NCBI GenBank assembly: GCA_944989445.1
Contig: CALYLW010000338.1
Span: 347,525-411,524 of the forward strand
Reading direction: 5' to 3'
DNA length: 64,000 nucleotides
Origin: Ampullaceana balthica
Taxonomy: Eukaryota; Mollusca; Gastropoda; Lymnaeidae
Shown here: positions 30,437 through 63,198 of the stretch, one piece after another
How positions within the stretch are numbered: position 1 is the first letter of the stretch
Layout of the letters: each line of letters starts with the position of its first letter
Translations under genes and position numbers: made by a program
The notes under the pieces: generated by a model
The model's database searches: none
Told to the model about the DNA's origin: nothing
The model's input: the letters and a program-made list of their open reading frames with translations, nothing else

Positions 30437-31467
30437 TTGGACTGGAAACATCTAAACCCACAAATTCAAAATCACGAAAATTCGTGGCGAATGATATTAG
30501 AAAAGGGGATTGAAAAGGGTGGACTAATTGACAACTTTGCACAGGCAGCACTGAAAAGCGAAATTTTGAAATGGCGCCATGCATTGACTATTATATTAAA
30601 AATGTATATTGTTTTGTGCTGAAAACAACTTAGCTTTTCGTGGAAGCGAACAAGATGGAGGTATATTTTTTTATAATCTGATAAAATTTTTGAGTCAGTT
30701 AGTGTTTCTTTTATTTATCGATCATCGTTGTTAGTAAAGTGATTTTTAAAGAACTTTGAAGATCTAAGAACTAACGAAATCTATACAAAAAATTAGGCCA
30801 AACTGAATAAACGTGTATTAAAAGGAAAACCGTGTGAATTCAAAAAAAGGAAAGCAAATCGAAAACAAATGCCAGGAGAGCATGCTGAAGATGAAGGATT
30901 TAACGTAGATAAATTCAATTTTTTTCTTTTTTGCAATCATTGATTCAATAATGTTGCAGGGAAAAGACAGATGTGTTTCTCTGAAAAATATACCAGAAGA
31001 CTAATTTTCTGACTGGTAAAGCGTTTCAATCTTTTCCAATGGCAGATTTAGAATCTAAAGCTGTTCTATTATCAGGCAAATATCCTGAAATAAATAAAGG
31101 GCAATTTATAATTGAAACAAAATGCTTTAAACACCAAATGATTGAACTATTGCAAAACAAAAAACCCGATGACATGTTGCATTTTGATCTTCGAAATGTT
31201 ATCGCTACATGGGAATTGCAAGAATCGTTCCTGAATATCGAACGAGCTCTGAAAACATTGCTTACAATGCCAACCACAGTAGCCACTGCTGAAAGGATTT
31301 CCAGCAAACTAAAAATTATCAAAAATTACTTGAGATTGACGTCAGGTCAACAACGCACATCATCTCTAGCTCTACTTTCCGTCGAACGTGAACTTACCAG
31401 CCAAATAAACATCGATGAAATAATCACGAATTTTGCAAACATTAAAGCAAGAAAAGTTAAGCTTTGA
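30437..31467 (+). pseudogene. Internally deleted ZMYM1-like hAT transposase
   Basis: The 5' piece (30437-30620) reads DWKHLNPQIQNHENS, the conserved start after the TTF zinc finger of ZMYM1-like hAT transposases. The 3' piece (31039-31467) contains the C-terminal dimerisation domain: NIERALKTLLTMPTTVATAE, then RISSKLKIIKNYLR and SLALLSVEREL, ending before a TGA. The middle of the protein is absent, so this is a deletion derivative. Confidence 0.75.
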
Positions 31468-32198
31468 GTCTTTGATATATGAAATATGAGTGGATTGGGT
31501 GGTGTGTTATTTAAATTAAATTTTTATTGTGAGTTAATATCGTTATGTATGAGATAGTGAGAATGACTCATTGACACTATTGCTTTTATTTATAATACGT
31601 GATACTTCAAGTATTGCTGTAGTCTGTATTAACGCAACAATATCCAGTTTTATCCACCAATTTATTTGGTATTATTTAGTAAATAATAAATTGCAAATTA
31701 GTATTGTTCCTGTCTTTTGCATTTTTTAAATTCACGTTGTATGATTTTCACTGTCAGACTACGTAATTATTGTCATAAATAAAATAAGAGAAATTCAGGG
31801 GACATATGTCCCCGGGCGCCACGTTAGGGGGCGCCAAAATGAGTATTAAAATGCATTACTCAATTTTATTTTGATGTAAACTATTGTATCCCAAATACGT
31901 TTGCAAGATTGAATTTTGGAGCTCCGAAAATATCTTCATTACAAACCATTTGGCAAGTATGATTTTGGCGCCCCCTATTGAGCGTTAAGGGGCGCCATTC
32001 TACTCATAAATAAATGACACATCCACAATGATGAATTTCTGATGGCGTTTAAAACAAAAACAGTGAGTTGCTGGGAATGAGACTAGGGGAGCAGTAAGAG
32101 GCAAAGTCGATTCTATTAATAGAAATTAATAGAACAGACAGAGACGACACTAAAAGCAACCAAAATGACCAAAACAAGAAAAAAGGAGTAGCTTAAAG

Positions 32199-33461
32199 CA
32201 GTGGTTCTCAACCTGTGGTCTGCGGAGCACCAGTGGTCCGTGAGCAAAGCATGAAATTTACGCACTGTATGATTCATCGGGAAAGACTAGCAAGTTAAAG
32301 AATTAACGCAGACTTAAAATATATTTTTAATCTTGCCTAAATAGTTTTTACATTTTATCAAGGCTCGTCTATTAAATTCTCGTCTCTTTGATTTCTTATG
32401 TTCGAATATAATCTTGAAAATTAACAGTTGCTGATGTGTACTGAAGTTCGCTGGTTATCAGACTGTTTAAATAACGTGATGACGTAAGAGAGTTTCTTGT
32501 AGAAAAAACTCAAAGCTTGTTGATCATTTGAACAATAGCTTATGGGTTGCTGTTCTGGCTTATTAGGCTGAAATTTTTGAAGAACTCAATAAACTTAATT
32601 CAACTCGGCAAGGAAAGCAGACACATTTAATTACTCTCAGTGACAAAGTGTCTGCTTTTACGAAAAATCTTGATCTTTGGACAAGAAGATTATTTCAAGG
32701 TACCTTTGAGATGTTTGAACAATTGTACGAAACCACCGAGAAACCAGAAAATGCTGAAATAAATACACAAATTGTTGATAAATTTGATTTCTGGTCATAT
32801 TCAATCAATGCAGAACCAATTTAAATTCTACTTTTGAGATTTTTAACGTTCAGTAGTTTTTCGTGGGTGTCCATTCCTAATCTCGCACACATTCACTCAT
32901 CAAATAAAAAAATGGCCACCATCGTAATTAAACCAATTCATTGAACTGACCAGCGATACCACTTTGAATATGTTGCATCAGAAAGTGGGCTTAATGACAT
33001 TTTGAGTACTCCTAACTGTCTCAGCTAGCTTTTAAAATACGTTTACCCTTTACAACTTTGTAAAATGGATTTTCTGCATTGCTTAAAATAAAAACAAAAT
33101 CATCGTTCGCACTAAATAAACTAATACGGCAGTCTTTTTAATACAAATTACTATTTATGACTTAAAGTTTTTTTTATAGTAAGCAAGTAGAATTAAATAA
33201 GAAGACTATGAGACTAATATAAATGACATTTGTTTTTTTACAAAAGAAAGCCATTACAAAATTGTTTTTGGAGCACGCAAATCGTAGCATATTAGTATAG
33301 TTTTACTAACTAACATGTATATTACTTATAACTAGCTATATACACAGTATAATTATATTTAACGTTCCAGCACGGCAGTAGCACAATTTTTAGTAGTGGT
33401 CCGTAGCTAACACACACATTTTTCAAGTGGTTATTGAATCTCAAAAGGTTGAGAACCACTG
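32199..33461 (+). mobile_element. hAT (Charlie-like) relic inside the ZMYM1-like element
   Basis: The ends are CAGTGGTTCTCAACCTG and its inverse, AGGTTGAGAACCACTG. Flanks gcttaaag and gcttacag match at 7 of 8 bases. The plus frame at about 32570-32824 reads EELNKLNSTRQGKQTHLITL and TKNLDLWTRRL, a ZBED5/FAM200-type hAT transposase fragment that then stops. The rest is non-coding. Confidence 0.85.
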
Positions 33462-33479
33462 GCTTACAGAATGGTTAAT

Positions 33480-33690
33480 TCACGTCCCTTTGCTGCATGC
33501 TGTGACTCTTTAAAAAAAATCTTACTTCCCCAATCCCAATGTGGAGGGAGTTAAGTGTGTGAGAGGAGGGAATGTCTCTCCTCTCACGGGCTTCCATCGG
33601 TATGTCAAAGCAAGTTGGATTCCTTTCATATGAAACAGCAGACACTGCCTCTCTTTCCTGTCTCTCTGTGATCAAACTTGTTGCACAATA
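33480..33690 (-). repeat. Shared module, inverted copy of 62440-62610
   Basis: Minus-strand blocks GTTTCATATGAAAGGAA, CAACTTGCTTTGACAT and AGCCCGTGAGAGGAGA are also found, on the plus strand, inside the hAT at 60528-62894. The ORF-like readings have no domain. Confidence 0.7.
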
Positions 33691-35300
33691 TGATACACTG
33701 TTAGAAAAACATCTACAACATGCCCGAGATAATCCAGGTTCAGTATCTTATTTTTCAACGGAAATCCAAAATGAATTTATCCACCTACTTACATTGACTG
33801 TAAGGAATCAGCTGTTGAGTGAAATCAGAAAAATCAAGTACTACGGTATCTTACTTGACTCAACATTCGATCTAGGACACCGGGAACAGTTTTCTAAAGT
33901 CATCAGATTTTTGTATGTCGATTTTCAAACTAAAAAAGTAGCCATCAAATAATCATTTTTAGGTTTTGTACAGATACATTCCAAAGACGGAGCGAGCCTT
34001 GAAAGAGTTATCTTAGAGAAACTGGAATCTAATAGCACACCATTAGCCGACTGTCGGTCACAATGTTATGACCATGCTGCTGTAATGACTGGACAAACAG
34101 CGAATATGTGACAGAAATCACAGAACATTGTGCATCAACTGTGACAACCACAGCTTAAACTTAACAAGAGTATACTCAGATAAACAGGATCCAGTTTCTA
34201 TCATGTTTTTTGGAACAGTTGAAAGTATAAATTTTCCTTTTCTCTCGTTCAACAACTCGTTGGGAAGAATTAAAAAGAGTTGTGCCCATCACAATGAAGA
34301 GGGAGTCTGAAACACGTGTGAGTGCATGATCAGAAGCTGTTAAAGCTATCTATGAGGACTAGATGAACTGGTAGGGCTGTTGGAAAAATTATTAGAACAT
34401 ACAAATATGATGCCTGACACCAGATGTGATGCAGAAGCTTTGCTGGTAGGTATATTAAACTTTAACTTCCTATTTTTGTTACATTTCTGGCACATCATAC
34501 TTGGGAAAATTGATTGTGTCCAGAATCGGTTGCAGAATCCTACTGTGAATTTCAAGGAAGCAGCATCTGATCTTGAATCGCTTGAGTCAGAAATTGTCAA
34601 CATTCGTGATAATTTGAGCCAGGTTGCGGTAGACAATGGAAAAGAAGATGCACAACTTTGGGAATCGAGGTTGACAGAAGGATTAGACGACATCGGAGGA
34701 TGCCTGGAGAATTAACAAGAGATGCAGGACTTTCTGCAGAAGAAGAAATTTCAGGGGATATGAACAGCGTAATTGATAGACTCCAAAAAGATATATTAAT
34801 ACTGGGTTTACGTCTAAAAACCTATACAACAAATTTGGAATTTTACTAGACGTCAAAACTCTTCTTGCTGAGACAAAAGTGGATACACTTCGTTAAAATT
34901 GCTTAGATTTTGCTAATTTCTACGACACTGACGTCAATGGTCACGAATTGTGCACAGAAACCGGAGACTGAAAAATGCTGATCAGTAACCGGACTGAAGT
35001 TCTACCGGAAACTCTTTTGGATCTTCTTTGTTTTATTGTTTCATATGGAGATGAAGTATTTCCGAATCTGCGCATTTCACTTCAAATACTTCTAACAATT
35101 GCTATTTCAACTGAAACTGTGATCGGTCCTTTAGCAAACAGAATGCTTGTTTTGTCTAATTTACGTGATCAATGGGACAAGAACGTCTAAGTGATCTTGC
35201 ACTTCTTAGCATCGAAAGAGAAACACTTGAGAATATTAATTTTGACAACGTGATTGACGAGTTTGCGCCATTCAAATCAAGGAGGATCAATTTTTTGTAG
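33683..35300 (+). pseudogene. Degenerate ZMYM1-like hAT transposase (longer copy)
   Basis: From about 33683 the frame reads QYDTLLEKHLQH, STEIQNEFIHLLT, YYGILLDSTFDL and QFSKVIRFLYVD, the catalytic-domain start of ZMYM1-like hAT transposases. Further pieces occur in shifted frames (HNEEGV at about 34290, RCDAEALLVGILNFNF at about 34430). The dimerisation end is SDLALLSIERETLENINFDN at about 35190-35260. Many stops and shifts show it is dead. Confidence 0.75.
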
Positions 35301-35536
35301 ACTATGTCTATTCGAGTCATGTATAATTAGTAGAGTTTTTTTTTCAAATAAATTGTTTACAACCGCATAGAGAAATATTATTATGTATTCTATTTCATTA
35401 AAATACCTACTGCTTCGAAAATGAACCATATAAACCGTAAAATTTCAAATTTTTTTTTGGGAGGAGGGGGGGTCCGACAAGGGGCGCAGATTTTGTGTCA
35501 TGTCCCCGGGCGCACATTACCCTAGCTACGCCACTG

Positions 35537-35714
35537 CTTAGGCCACTGCAACCTATGCGGCCGCAGTGGGCCCTGCACTTTCATAGGCCCCGCCTATCAT
35601 AATTTTATCTTATTATCCTTATTAATTCCTTATCGCTACCCAGACTGGGCCCCGCGCAATCCGTTTCGAATACTAAGCCGCATAGGGCCCCGCAATTGCT
35701 AAGGCCAGCCCTGT
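35537..35714 (-). mobile_element. hAT-like terminal fragment
   Basis: The minus strand starts CAGGGCTGGCCTTAGC at 35714 and has GC-rich GGGGCCC blocks. The other end is not clearly paired because it abuts the ZMYM1-like element at 35536. It is a short non-autonomous fragment. Confidence 0.45.
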
Positions 35715-37560
35715 CCCTTATAGAAAATGTGGTCTCCAAGGAAAATTCAACCAACTTCAAGGGTGTCTGCAGCTATTGCAAAAGTTCAAGAACAAATGAC
35801 ATCTGATATTCATTGTATGCCACGGGATCAGAATCTATTGCCAAGTAAAACATTGTGGACAGGGAAGCATTGGCGCCCAGCTTGCAAGTACTGAGGGCGT
35901 TTCCGAATTTCTTTTCTTATGCACAAGTACACTATAACCCTGCGTTGATAGCTATTCGGCATTATTGGACAACTCAAAGCTGTCAAAAACAATGTTAGCG
36001 TCTATTCTGAAATTGTCACTAATGTTTATGTTTGTAGCATGACAGATAACGTTTGTATCAATTTCACAGCTATAGATTATTTGGAGCATGGTTTCCAGAA
36101 AATGTTATCAAAGGTGTTTGCAAGGGTGTCGTGCTAGATGGTATTAGTAGAACAAGAAGAGGGTTAAAAAAGAAGGATTCTACATGACTCTATGAGATGA
36201 AGTTCCAATCCTAACTAGGGCGGCTTTGAGGCCATTCTGTCTGGATGCCCAAGCTGCAATCAATGAAGATCTTCCCTGGAAATTCATCCCCAAAAAAATC
36301 TTCAGTATCATCTCTTAATCCTACAATTCAATCATTATAATATCTCATTAGCAAGGGCTGAAGTGAACAGAGAAATATACTCTTCAATACCCAAAAACAC
36401 ACGTCAAACATACGTAGGAGCCAAAATGAGCAATACATTGACCGTGGGCTCTGTGTCTCAAAATAAAAAAGAAGGAAGAAGTTTGCCGAAGTTGCACTGG
36501 GTGATTTTTGTAAGGTGAATGGTTTAGTTGTTGTTTTTTTAAATATCAAATTTTTTTAACGTATTTGGAGTCTGCTTCATTTCATAACATTTTCCAAGAC
36601 ATCATATGATTTGCCTCAGATGAGTATTATATACACTTCCCAGCAAACACATTGCGGAGTGAGAAAATCAGGTGTTTAAAGTGTTAGACTATATTAAAGT
36701 CGTAAAATAGGGTTCGATTTTCTTTTCAAATAATAAAGGGATAAAAGGGAACCATATAGATACAATCTTGAAAGTTTTCATTTTTCATGTGAATTGCATT
36801 ATTCTGATTATTTGGTGACTTTTGATTAACTTAAAGAGGAAAATATCCGCTTTCTTCGCCTACTCACCCGAAATATTGCATCGTAGTCAAGATGGATTTG
36901 TAGGAGTCGGAGTGGATAGGTTCAATCCAAAATGAAATTAGGGCAGACATTTTCTCAAACTGCAATTTTAATTATTTTTTTTTAATTTAAAAGAAAATAA
37001 TAAACTGAGTATTCTCTATGACGTCATCTGTAAGATTAAATGATTGTCACGGTGCTGCTCCGGATGTCAGCGATGTCATCTGAGCTAATATAAACATGTT
37101 CGCCTTCCTGTGGTATTTGTTCTACACCGAATTAAGTCTTTCGCTTCAGCCTTGGATTCCGTTGTATGCCAGGGCTAGTGGAGACAAGGCATAAGGACAT
37201 GATTGTGATCAACGTCAAGTTACACAAGAATGGATCATGTATAGCTTCCGACGATTCGGGATGTATTAAAAACTGTTCAATTGTCGTATAGTCTAACTAA
37301 ACTGCAGTCAACTGTAAATTAAATTTAAGAAACTAAAAAATAATTGTGTATGCGCTTCTGCAAAATTTAATCTGTTGATTTTTAAGTCACGGTCAAGATT
37401 CCTATTTTTTTAAATTTTATCATTTAAACTCTTATCTATCAAAAAACAGCTGAAGTGCATTATCTTGAGACATGTTTTCTCTAAAAACAACATGAGAAAA
37501 ATCCCAACTGTTGCTTAAGTCCACGACCACAAAATACAATGATCTCTAAAGGCAAAATTA
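35715..37560. other. Non-genic sequence
   Basis: No supported gene. A minus frame at 36328-36549 is low complexity. Confidence 0.4.
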
Positions 37561-37609
37561 TTATTATCAATATATGTCGTCTGTATGTGCGTGTGTATGG
37601 AATGTAATG

Positions 37610-37939
37610 TATTATATGACGTCATTGTTTGATCTTATATTTAATACGAGGCGTGCATCAAAAGGTGTGCAAATTAAAGATGCGCTGTAAAAAAATATTA
37701 TATGACGTCATTGTTTTAGCTAATATTTTAATTTTGGAAAAGGGAACAATGTAAACAGAGGATTTGATGATGGTTAATTATGAAATTTAAAAAACAAACC
37801 CTATTATAAAATACCTTGTGCACATTTTACAAAGTTTAATATTTCGTATTTATCAAACAAGTACAAGTTAGTTGGGCTTTTGAAAAATAAATAGATTTCA
37901 GCTGAAAACTTCCGTCATTTTTGACGGGTAATACACTAG
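37610..37939 (+). mobile_element. Helitron, family B, 3' portion
   Basis: It ends at 37939 with CCGTCA-tttt-TGACGG (stem 6 bp, 37912-37927), then GTAATACACTAG before T, a Helitron 3' terminus. The body (AGTTAGTTGGGCTTTTGAAA, ATTTGATGATGGTTAATTAT) matches the copy at 59215-59642. The 5' end is not certain. Confidence 0.75.
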
Positions 37940-38690
37940 TTGTAAATAATTTTCTTGTGCTTAAAGTAATTTTCAATAACATTTGAATTTATATAGGCTT
38001 TTCATAATTAATGACATACATATATGGTTTTAGTTAAACAACAGTGTATAAATCAATGATTTGTTTACCCTTATTGTGTTATTTATATGTGTATAGTGTA
38101 TATAACCATATATCTAGCATTACCATTACTAATCAAAATTTAATCAAACTATAGGGATCCAAATAAAGTAATAATTGTCTCTTGGCATACGAGCCTGTGA
38201 AGCATGACCATTGTGTAGTGGACGTTAATGGCGAAGAAAAAAATTGTATGAACCGAGAACTTAATGAGGATTATCTACTTTTCATGGGGAAAATTGAGGA
38301 GCCATTGAATTGGGGCCCCTTACTTAGGGCTGTTATAGACATGGCCCATTTTCTCATGGTCGGGTATTTCAGGACCGATCTTGCCTGCTAAAGTTGTTGG
38401 GGCTCACTTGTCGGAGACGAACGATTCAAAACCGATAAACACTCGACACTACTCAGTAGTTTAAACAAATTAATTTTTATAAGAAAGGGACTTTTTGGTG
38501 TGTGTTTGTAATGCATTCAAAAGAGAGGAATATATTCCAAAGTGGACACTGCACAGAAAACTAAATTTTGTCATACAAATTACATTAAATTTCGTATTTT
38601 AATAAATAAAATCAATGCAATTTAATTATGAATATGTATATATATATTTATATATATATATACACAAGATTTTAGGTAAGCATAGCTTAT
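37940..38690. other. Non-genic sequence
   Basis: A 69-codon plus frame at 38182-38391 has no recognised domain and lacks splice or start context, so I do not call it. A (TA)n run lies at about 38636-38662. Confidence 0.4.
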
Positions 38691-38945
38691 CTTATCTGTT
38701 ACAGAAGCTCCTTTTAATCAGAAGATTATTGCGTCCTACGATAATCTATGGTTTGTGTGTAGTCCTGCATTCTTATAAGAGTTTTTAATGTTGATAAAAT
38801 GTTGGTTTTCATCGTTTCTTCAGGCAACCCATTCCACTCCCGAATTCCGGACGTGAAAAACGAGAATGTGTATGTGTTTGATCTTGCATATGGAATAAGG
38901 AAGGTGTTATTATCGTTATGTCTATCTGAGGGTTGTATTAAGTTA
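38690..38945 (-). pseudogene. LINE 3' terminal fragment (CR1/I-like C-terminus)
   Basis: On the minus strand, 38945 to about 38745 reads NTYTFSFFTSGIREWNGLPE, the conserved F-F-x-x-x-I-x-x-W-N-x-L-P C-terminal motif of CR1/Rex/I-type LINEs. The 3' flank (down to about 38690) carries the block shared with the SINE at 8190-8380. 5'-truncated. Confidence 0.7.
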
Positions 38946-39396
38946 TCTTTGTGCTGTATTTATAAATGTTTATAATATTGAATTTTTAAAAATATTTCTA
39001 ACTATCATTTAACATATACGTTTTTTTTTAATAAGATTATAAATAAAGCTTTTTTTTTATAGTTCAGGGGCTTCGAAAAAGGTTTTCAATTACTTATATT
39101 GTATATAGGATACATATTATTAAAAGTGATTTTAAAATTCATTTTAAAAAATATCTCCAAAAGAAACTTTTAGGGAAAACAGGTTGTAATGTCTGAAATA
39201 AATAACGAGAAAGGAGGACACAATAAATAATTTATTTTGTTAAATTATAACATCATTGATCAGACTTTTGTATTCCCACAGCCACGTCATCTGTTGGCCT
39301 TAGAATCTTATCTTTGTTGTGTGTTTTTTTTTACAGTTGAAAACAACGAAGTCAAGAAGATTAAGACGCCTTCACTCAACCAAATTGCAAACTTTC

Positions 39397-39449
39397 TATT
39401 ATATAGGCAAATACTGTCAAGTCTTCAGCCAAACTGCACGATCTTATCA
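39397..39449 (+). promoter_or_regulatory. Candidate gene 2 promoter motifs
   Basis: A TATA-like TATTATATA (39397-39405) lies about 55 bp before the start codon. GATCTTATCA (39440-39449) is identical to the word upstream of gene 1. An alternative is that a 5' UTR exon begins after the acceptor-like ttttttttacag at about 39337. Not proven. Confidence 0.3.
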
Positions 39450-39459
39450 TCTCGTCAAC

Positions 39460-60036
<20,577 letters not shown>

Positions 60037-60067
60037 GTATTAGAGTCTAATTTTCCAAGTAATTTCT

Positions 60068-60073
60068 AATAAA
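60068..60073 (+). terminator. Candidate polyadenylation signal, gene 2
   Basis: AATAAA lies about 32 bp after the stop; a second lies at 60138-60143. The second gives a more usual UTR length. Confidence 0.5.
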
Positions 60074-60143
60074 TAATATTTTTCGGTTTGTTATCTTTCT
60101 TGTTTAAATTTGTTTAGTTAATGTATCATTTCAATGCAATAAA

Positions 60144-60527
60144 AATGATTAAACAAAATTTTAACAAATGTGTTTATGTGTTCAATATCTAAAATAATTT
60201 AATTTATTCAAAAGTCAACTCTATATGTTACTATCATGTCCTAAAGGCAAAGGGGTTAGCCTTCAACATATTCATACAGTCATACAGAAGGGAAATTTGA
60301 TGTGGTGGTAAAAGAAAAGAAACGTGGACGACAGTGTTGTTTCATCTTCTCTCTATCGAAATATCATCTGCAATGGCAGCCTTATTCGCTTTAATATTAT
60401 TTTCATTATATCTTAGCTGGATTTGGCTAAAACTTTATATAGTTAACAAGATTTTTTTTAAAATAAATAAGGGAAGATTTTAAGTAAATACCCAATACAT
60501 GATATTGCAGGTTCTGGTCTATAGGAG
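60144..60527. other. Spacer after gene 2
   Basis: I see nothing supportable here; it ends at the hAT target duplication. Confidence 0.5.
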
Positions 60528-62894
60528 CAGTGGCATAACAACGGGTTGGCATAGGGGCAGTTGCCAAGGGCGCCAGCTCAAAAGGGCGCCACTAAATCTC
60601 TAATTTTTTTAATTTGTATTTAAATAAATACAGTTGGACCTCTCTCTCTCTCTCTCTAAGTAGAACTCAAAAGGACCCGAAAAAAAATCGACTTAGGGGT
60701 TTTTGAGTTAGGGGCCGTCCATAAATGACGTCACGCACCTAAAGGGGGGGTCACACTTTTGTGACGAGGGGGAGGGAGGGGGTTGAAGAAATGTGACGTC
60801 ACATCAAAAGGGTAACTTTAAATAAAACGTCTACTGAAATATTTGGTCTCTTACAATTTATTTAATAACTTTTTTTGTTTAATTTCTTTTTCTTTTTTTC
60901 TTTTTTTAAATCAGTGCTTCTGAATGTGCCGATCGGTAGGCCATCAGACGATGGTTGGCGTAAGCTATCAAGACACTAAAATTAAAGCTAATTATAATCC
61001 TTAAGTTTGAGAACCCCCAAGATAACGCATGAAATTGTTACCCTGCTTGGTTTGATTTTGACATCAAAGCATTTGTGATGTAACCGCAGATCCGCTTGGT
61101 TCTCTCACGGCAGGCGACTTTTTTGCCCGTTACCCCAAAATATACAAGTTTATGTGTGCGTTGCGCCCCCCCCCCAACCCCGAGACTCTAGGTCCTGCTC
61201 ACATGACTCGGGGATTTGGGGGAGCGTCGTTAGCCCCCCTCCCCCCGAAAATGCTACTGGTGAGTTTTACAAGCATGACAAGTGTCTAAAAATGATCTGA
61301 ATAGGATTATGTGTAGATATTTTAAGTCAAAACGACACGGAATACCATTTTTCTTTAAAAGGGGGGGGATCTATTTGATAGAATTATAAACGCTTTAAGT
61401 TTGATATAATTGTTCGATTGGTTTGTGGTCAAACGCCCCTGGCCATTCTAAATATAATGATAAATGAGCCCATTTAAAATTAGTCAAGTATTCATTAACT
61501 TTATTGAATACATCAAATTCTTGACATCGCAATTAGAGAGGAGCACAAAACAACTTTTCCTCTTAGCTCAGTTTTTAAGGCATTAATTTTAAATATCACA
61601 GAAAGGATACTTCATACAGTTAAGTCATGTGGATTAAGATTTAGCCTAGTGTCACTCGTGTCAATATAAATAAAAGTAAGGTGGATTTAGGTGTCTTCGT
61701 ATAGCACGTAGGTAAGAAATCTACATAGTTGTCAGAACCGGTTCAATAATGGGCATATGTTCCAAGCGTACACGTAACGTACACATGAAGTATTTTAATA
61801 TATCTACTGGATTGTAGTGGATGTGATGTGTCTTAAATGAGTCTGCTTTACCCCCAAGAATTCCCTTTTGACCACAGGTTAGGTTATTTACCCCTGTTCG
61901 CTGACCTCTTTCTTACGGGATCTCTTCAGTCAATTGAGGGATTTTTAAAGGAATACAATTTTAAAATGTTATTTTTAAATATTTTTTTTTCCTAAGCAAA
62001 GACGTTAACCGTGATGATTAATAGTCAATGTTTAATTTGTATGCATTAAAATAAAATGTAATCTAAGGATGTTAACACAGTTCGTTTTCTGAAGACCGGT
62101 TAAACGTATTAAAAAACGCGGGGTACAATATTACAATGTAGACCTTCACTAAATTAATAATAAATGCTTAAATGACAATAAAAGTGATTTGAAACATACT
62201 TATTTGCAAATAGAAAATACGTTGTTTTTTTTGGGGGGGGGTGTCAAAGCTTTGTGACGTATTTTTAGAGGGGGGTCTAACTTTTTGTGACGACGCGTGA
62301 CGAGGGGGGGGGGAGGGAGTAAAAAATCGGCCAAAATCGCGTGACGTATTTATGGACGGCCCCTTATGGAAAATGGCGTAATAGGCGCCGATTAATTAAT
62401 GACAATGTAGATATTGTGAGGTGGGGGAGACAGCCATACCGGCTAGTAGGCTTGACAGGAAAGAGAGACGGTGTCTATGTTTCATATGAAAGGAAGCCAA
62501 CTTGCTTTGACATGCTGACACAAGCCCGTGAGAGGAGACACCTTCCCTCCCCTCCCCCACTTTACTCCCTCCACAGTGGGATAGGGAGAGTAAGATTTTA
62601 CTTTACTTCAAGCTTTGAAGAATTCTTTATTAACGCAATGATATCCCGTTTTATCCTTGTATTATTTAGTAAATAATAAACTGCAAATTTTTATTGTTCC
62701 TGTCTAATGCATTTTTTTATATTCACGTTGTATGACTGTCACTGCCAGACTACGTAATTGTTATAAATAAAATAAGAGAAATTCAATTATTTTTTCTAAC
62801 AAATGAAAAAATCGTAATGCTGAAATTTGTCAATTTATCAAGGGCGCCAAAAATAAATTAGACAAAGGGCGCCAAAAACATAGTTACGCCTCTG
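60528..62894. mobile_element. Non-autonomous ZMYM1-like hAT with perfect TSD
   Basis: Ends CAGTGGCATAACAACGG and TAGTTACGCCTCTG. Flanks are TATAGGAG on both sides (60520-60527 and 62895-62902), an exact 8-bp duplication. It shares sequence with 30247-31800. GGGCGCC words repeat near each end. A TIR element is inserted at 60711-62363. A frame at 62440-62640 has no known domain. Confidence 0.9.
60711..62363. mobile_element. TIR element (GGGGCC ends, TTA TSD) nested in the hAT
   Basis: The left end is GGGGCCGTCCATAAATGACG and the right end the inverse of GGGGCCGTCCATAAATACGT. It is flanked by TTA on both sides (60708-60710 and 62364-62366). G-rich tracts and GTGACG words sit near both ends. No transposase frame is seen. 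Same family as 8145-11594. The 3-bp TTA duplication fits a PIF/Harbinger-like element (inference). Confidence 0.8.
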
Positions 62895-62959
62895 TATAGG
62901 AGTGAATTTTTACACAATATTATTATAAGCGCTTACAGTTTACATATCAACAACATACA

Positions 62960-63198
62960 TAATTTGCAATGTATGTCACGTCCTCCCGTCCTGTCTGTGA
63001 CGCTACTAAATTTAGAAAGCAGCGCACCAAATTACTGCACCAAAAATAACTCTTTTCGAACATTCGGCATAAAATTGTTCAAAATGAAAATAAATGAAAA
63101 AAAATAAAAATAAATTAAAGTTCTGTATTACATTATTTGTTATTCTGATGTGTATTTATTTTGAAAACTTCCGTCATTTTTGACGGGTGATACGCTTG
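62960..63198 (+). mobile_element. Helitron, family B, short copy
   Basis: It ends with TCCGTCATTTTTGACGGGTG, then ATACGCTTG, where the final CTAG is mutated to CTTG. The body shares GCAGCGCACCAAATTACTGC with the fragment near 19770. The 5' start is not certain. Confidence 0.65.

Larger units (their letters stand above)
30247..35536 (+). mobile_element. Composite of ZMYM1-like hAT elements
   Basis: The left end is CAGTGGCGTAGCAATGG; the right end is CTAGCTACGCCACTG. The first ~45 bp (GGCAATTGCCAAGGGCGCC-like) and the block around 31640-31790 match the intact copy at 60528-62894, so the family is clear. The outer 8-bp flanks (catctgat, cttaggcc) do not match. The segment is therefore probably two related hAT copies or a rearranged one. 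A 1.26-kb hAT of another family is inserted at 32199-33461. A block at 33480-33690 is inverted relative to 62440-62610. Confidence 0.65.

Noticed and set aside
38182..38391. 69-codon frame between the two genes
   Set aside because: No domain, no splice sites and no start context; the length is within chance for this much sequence.
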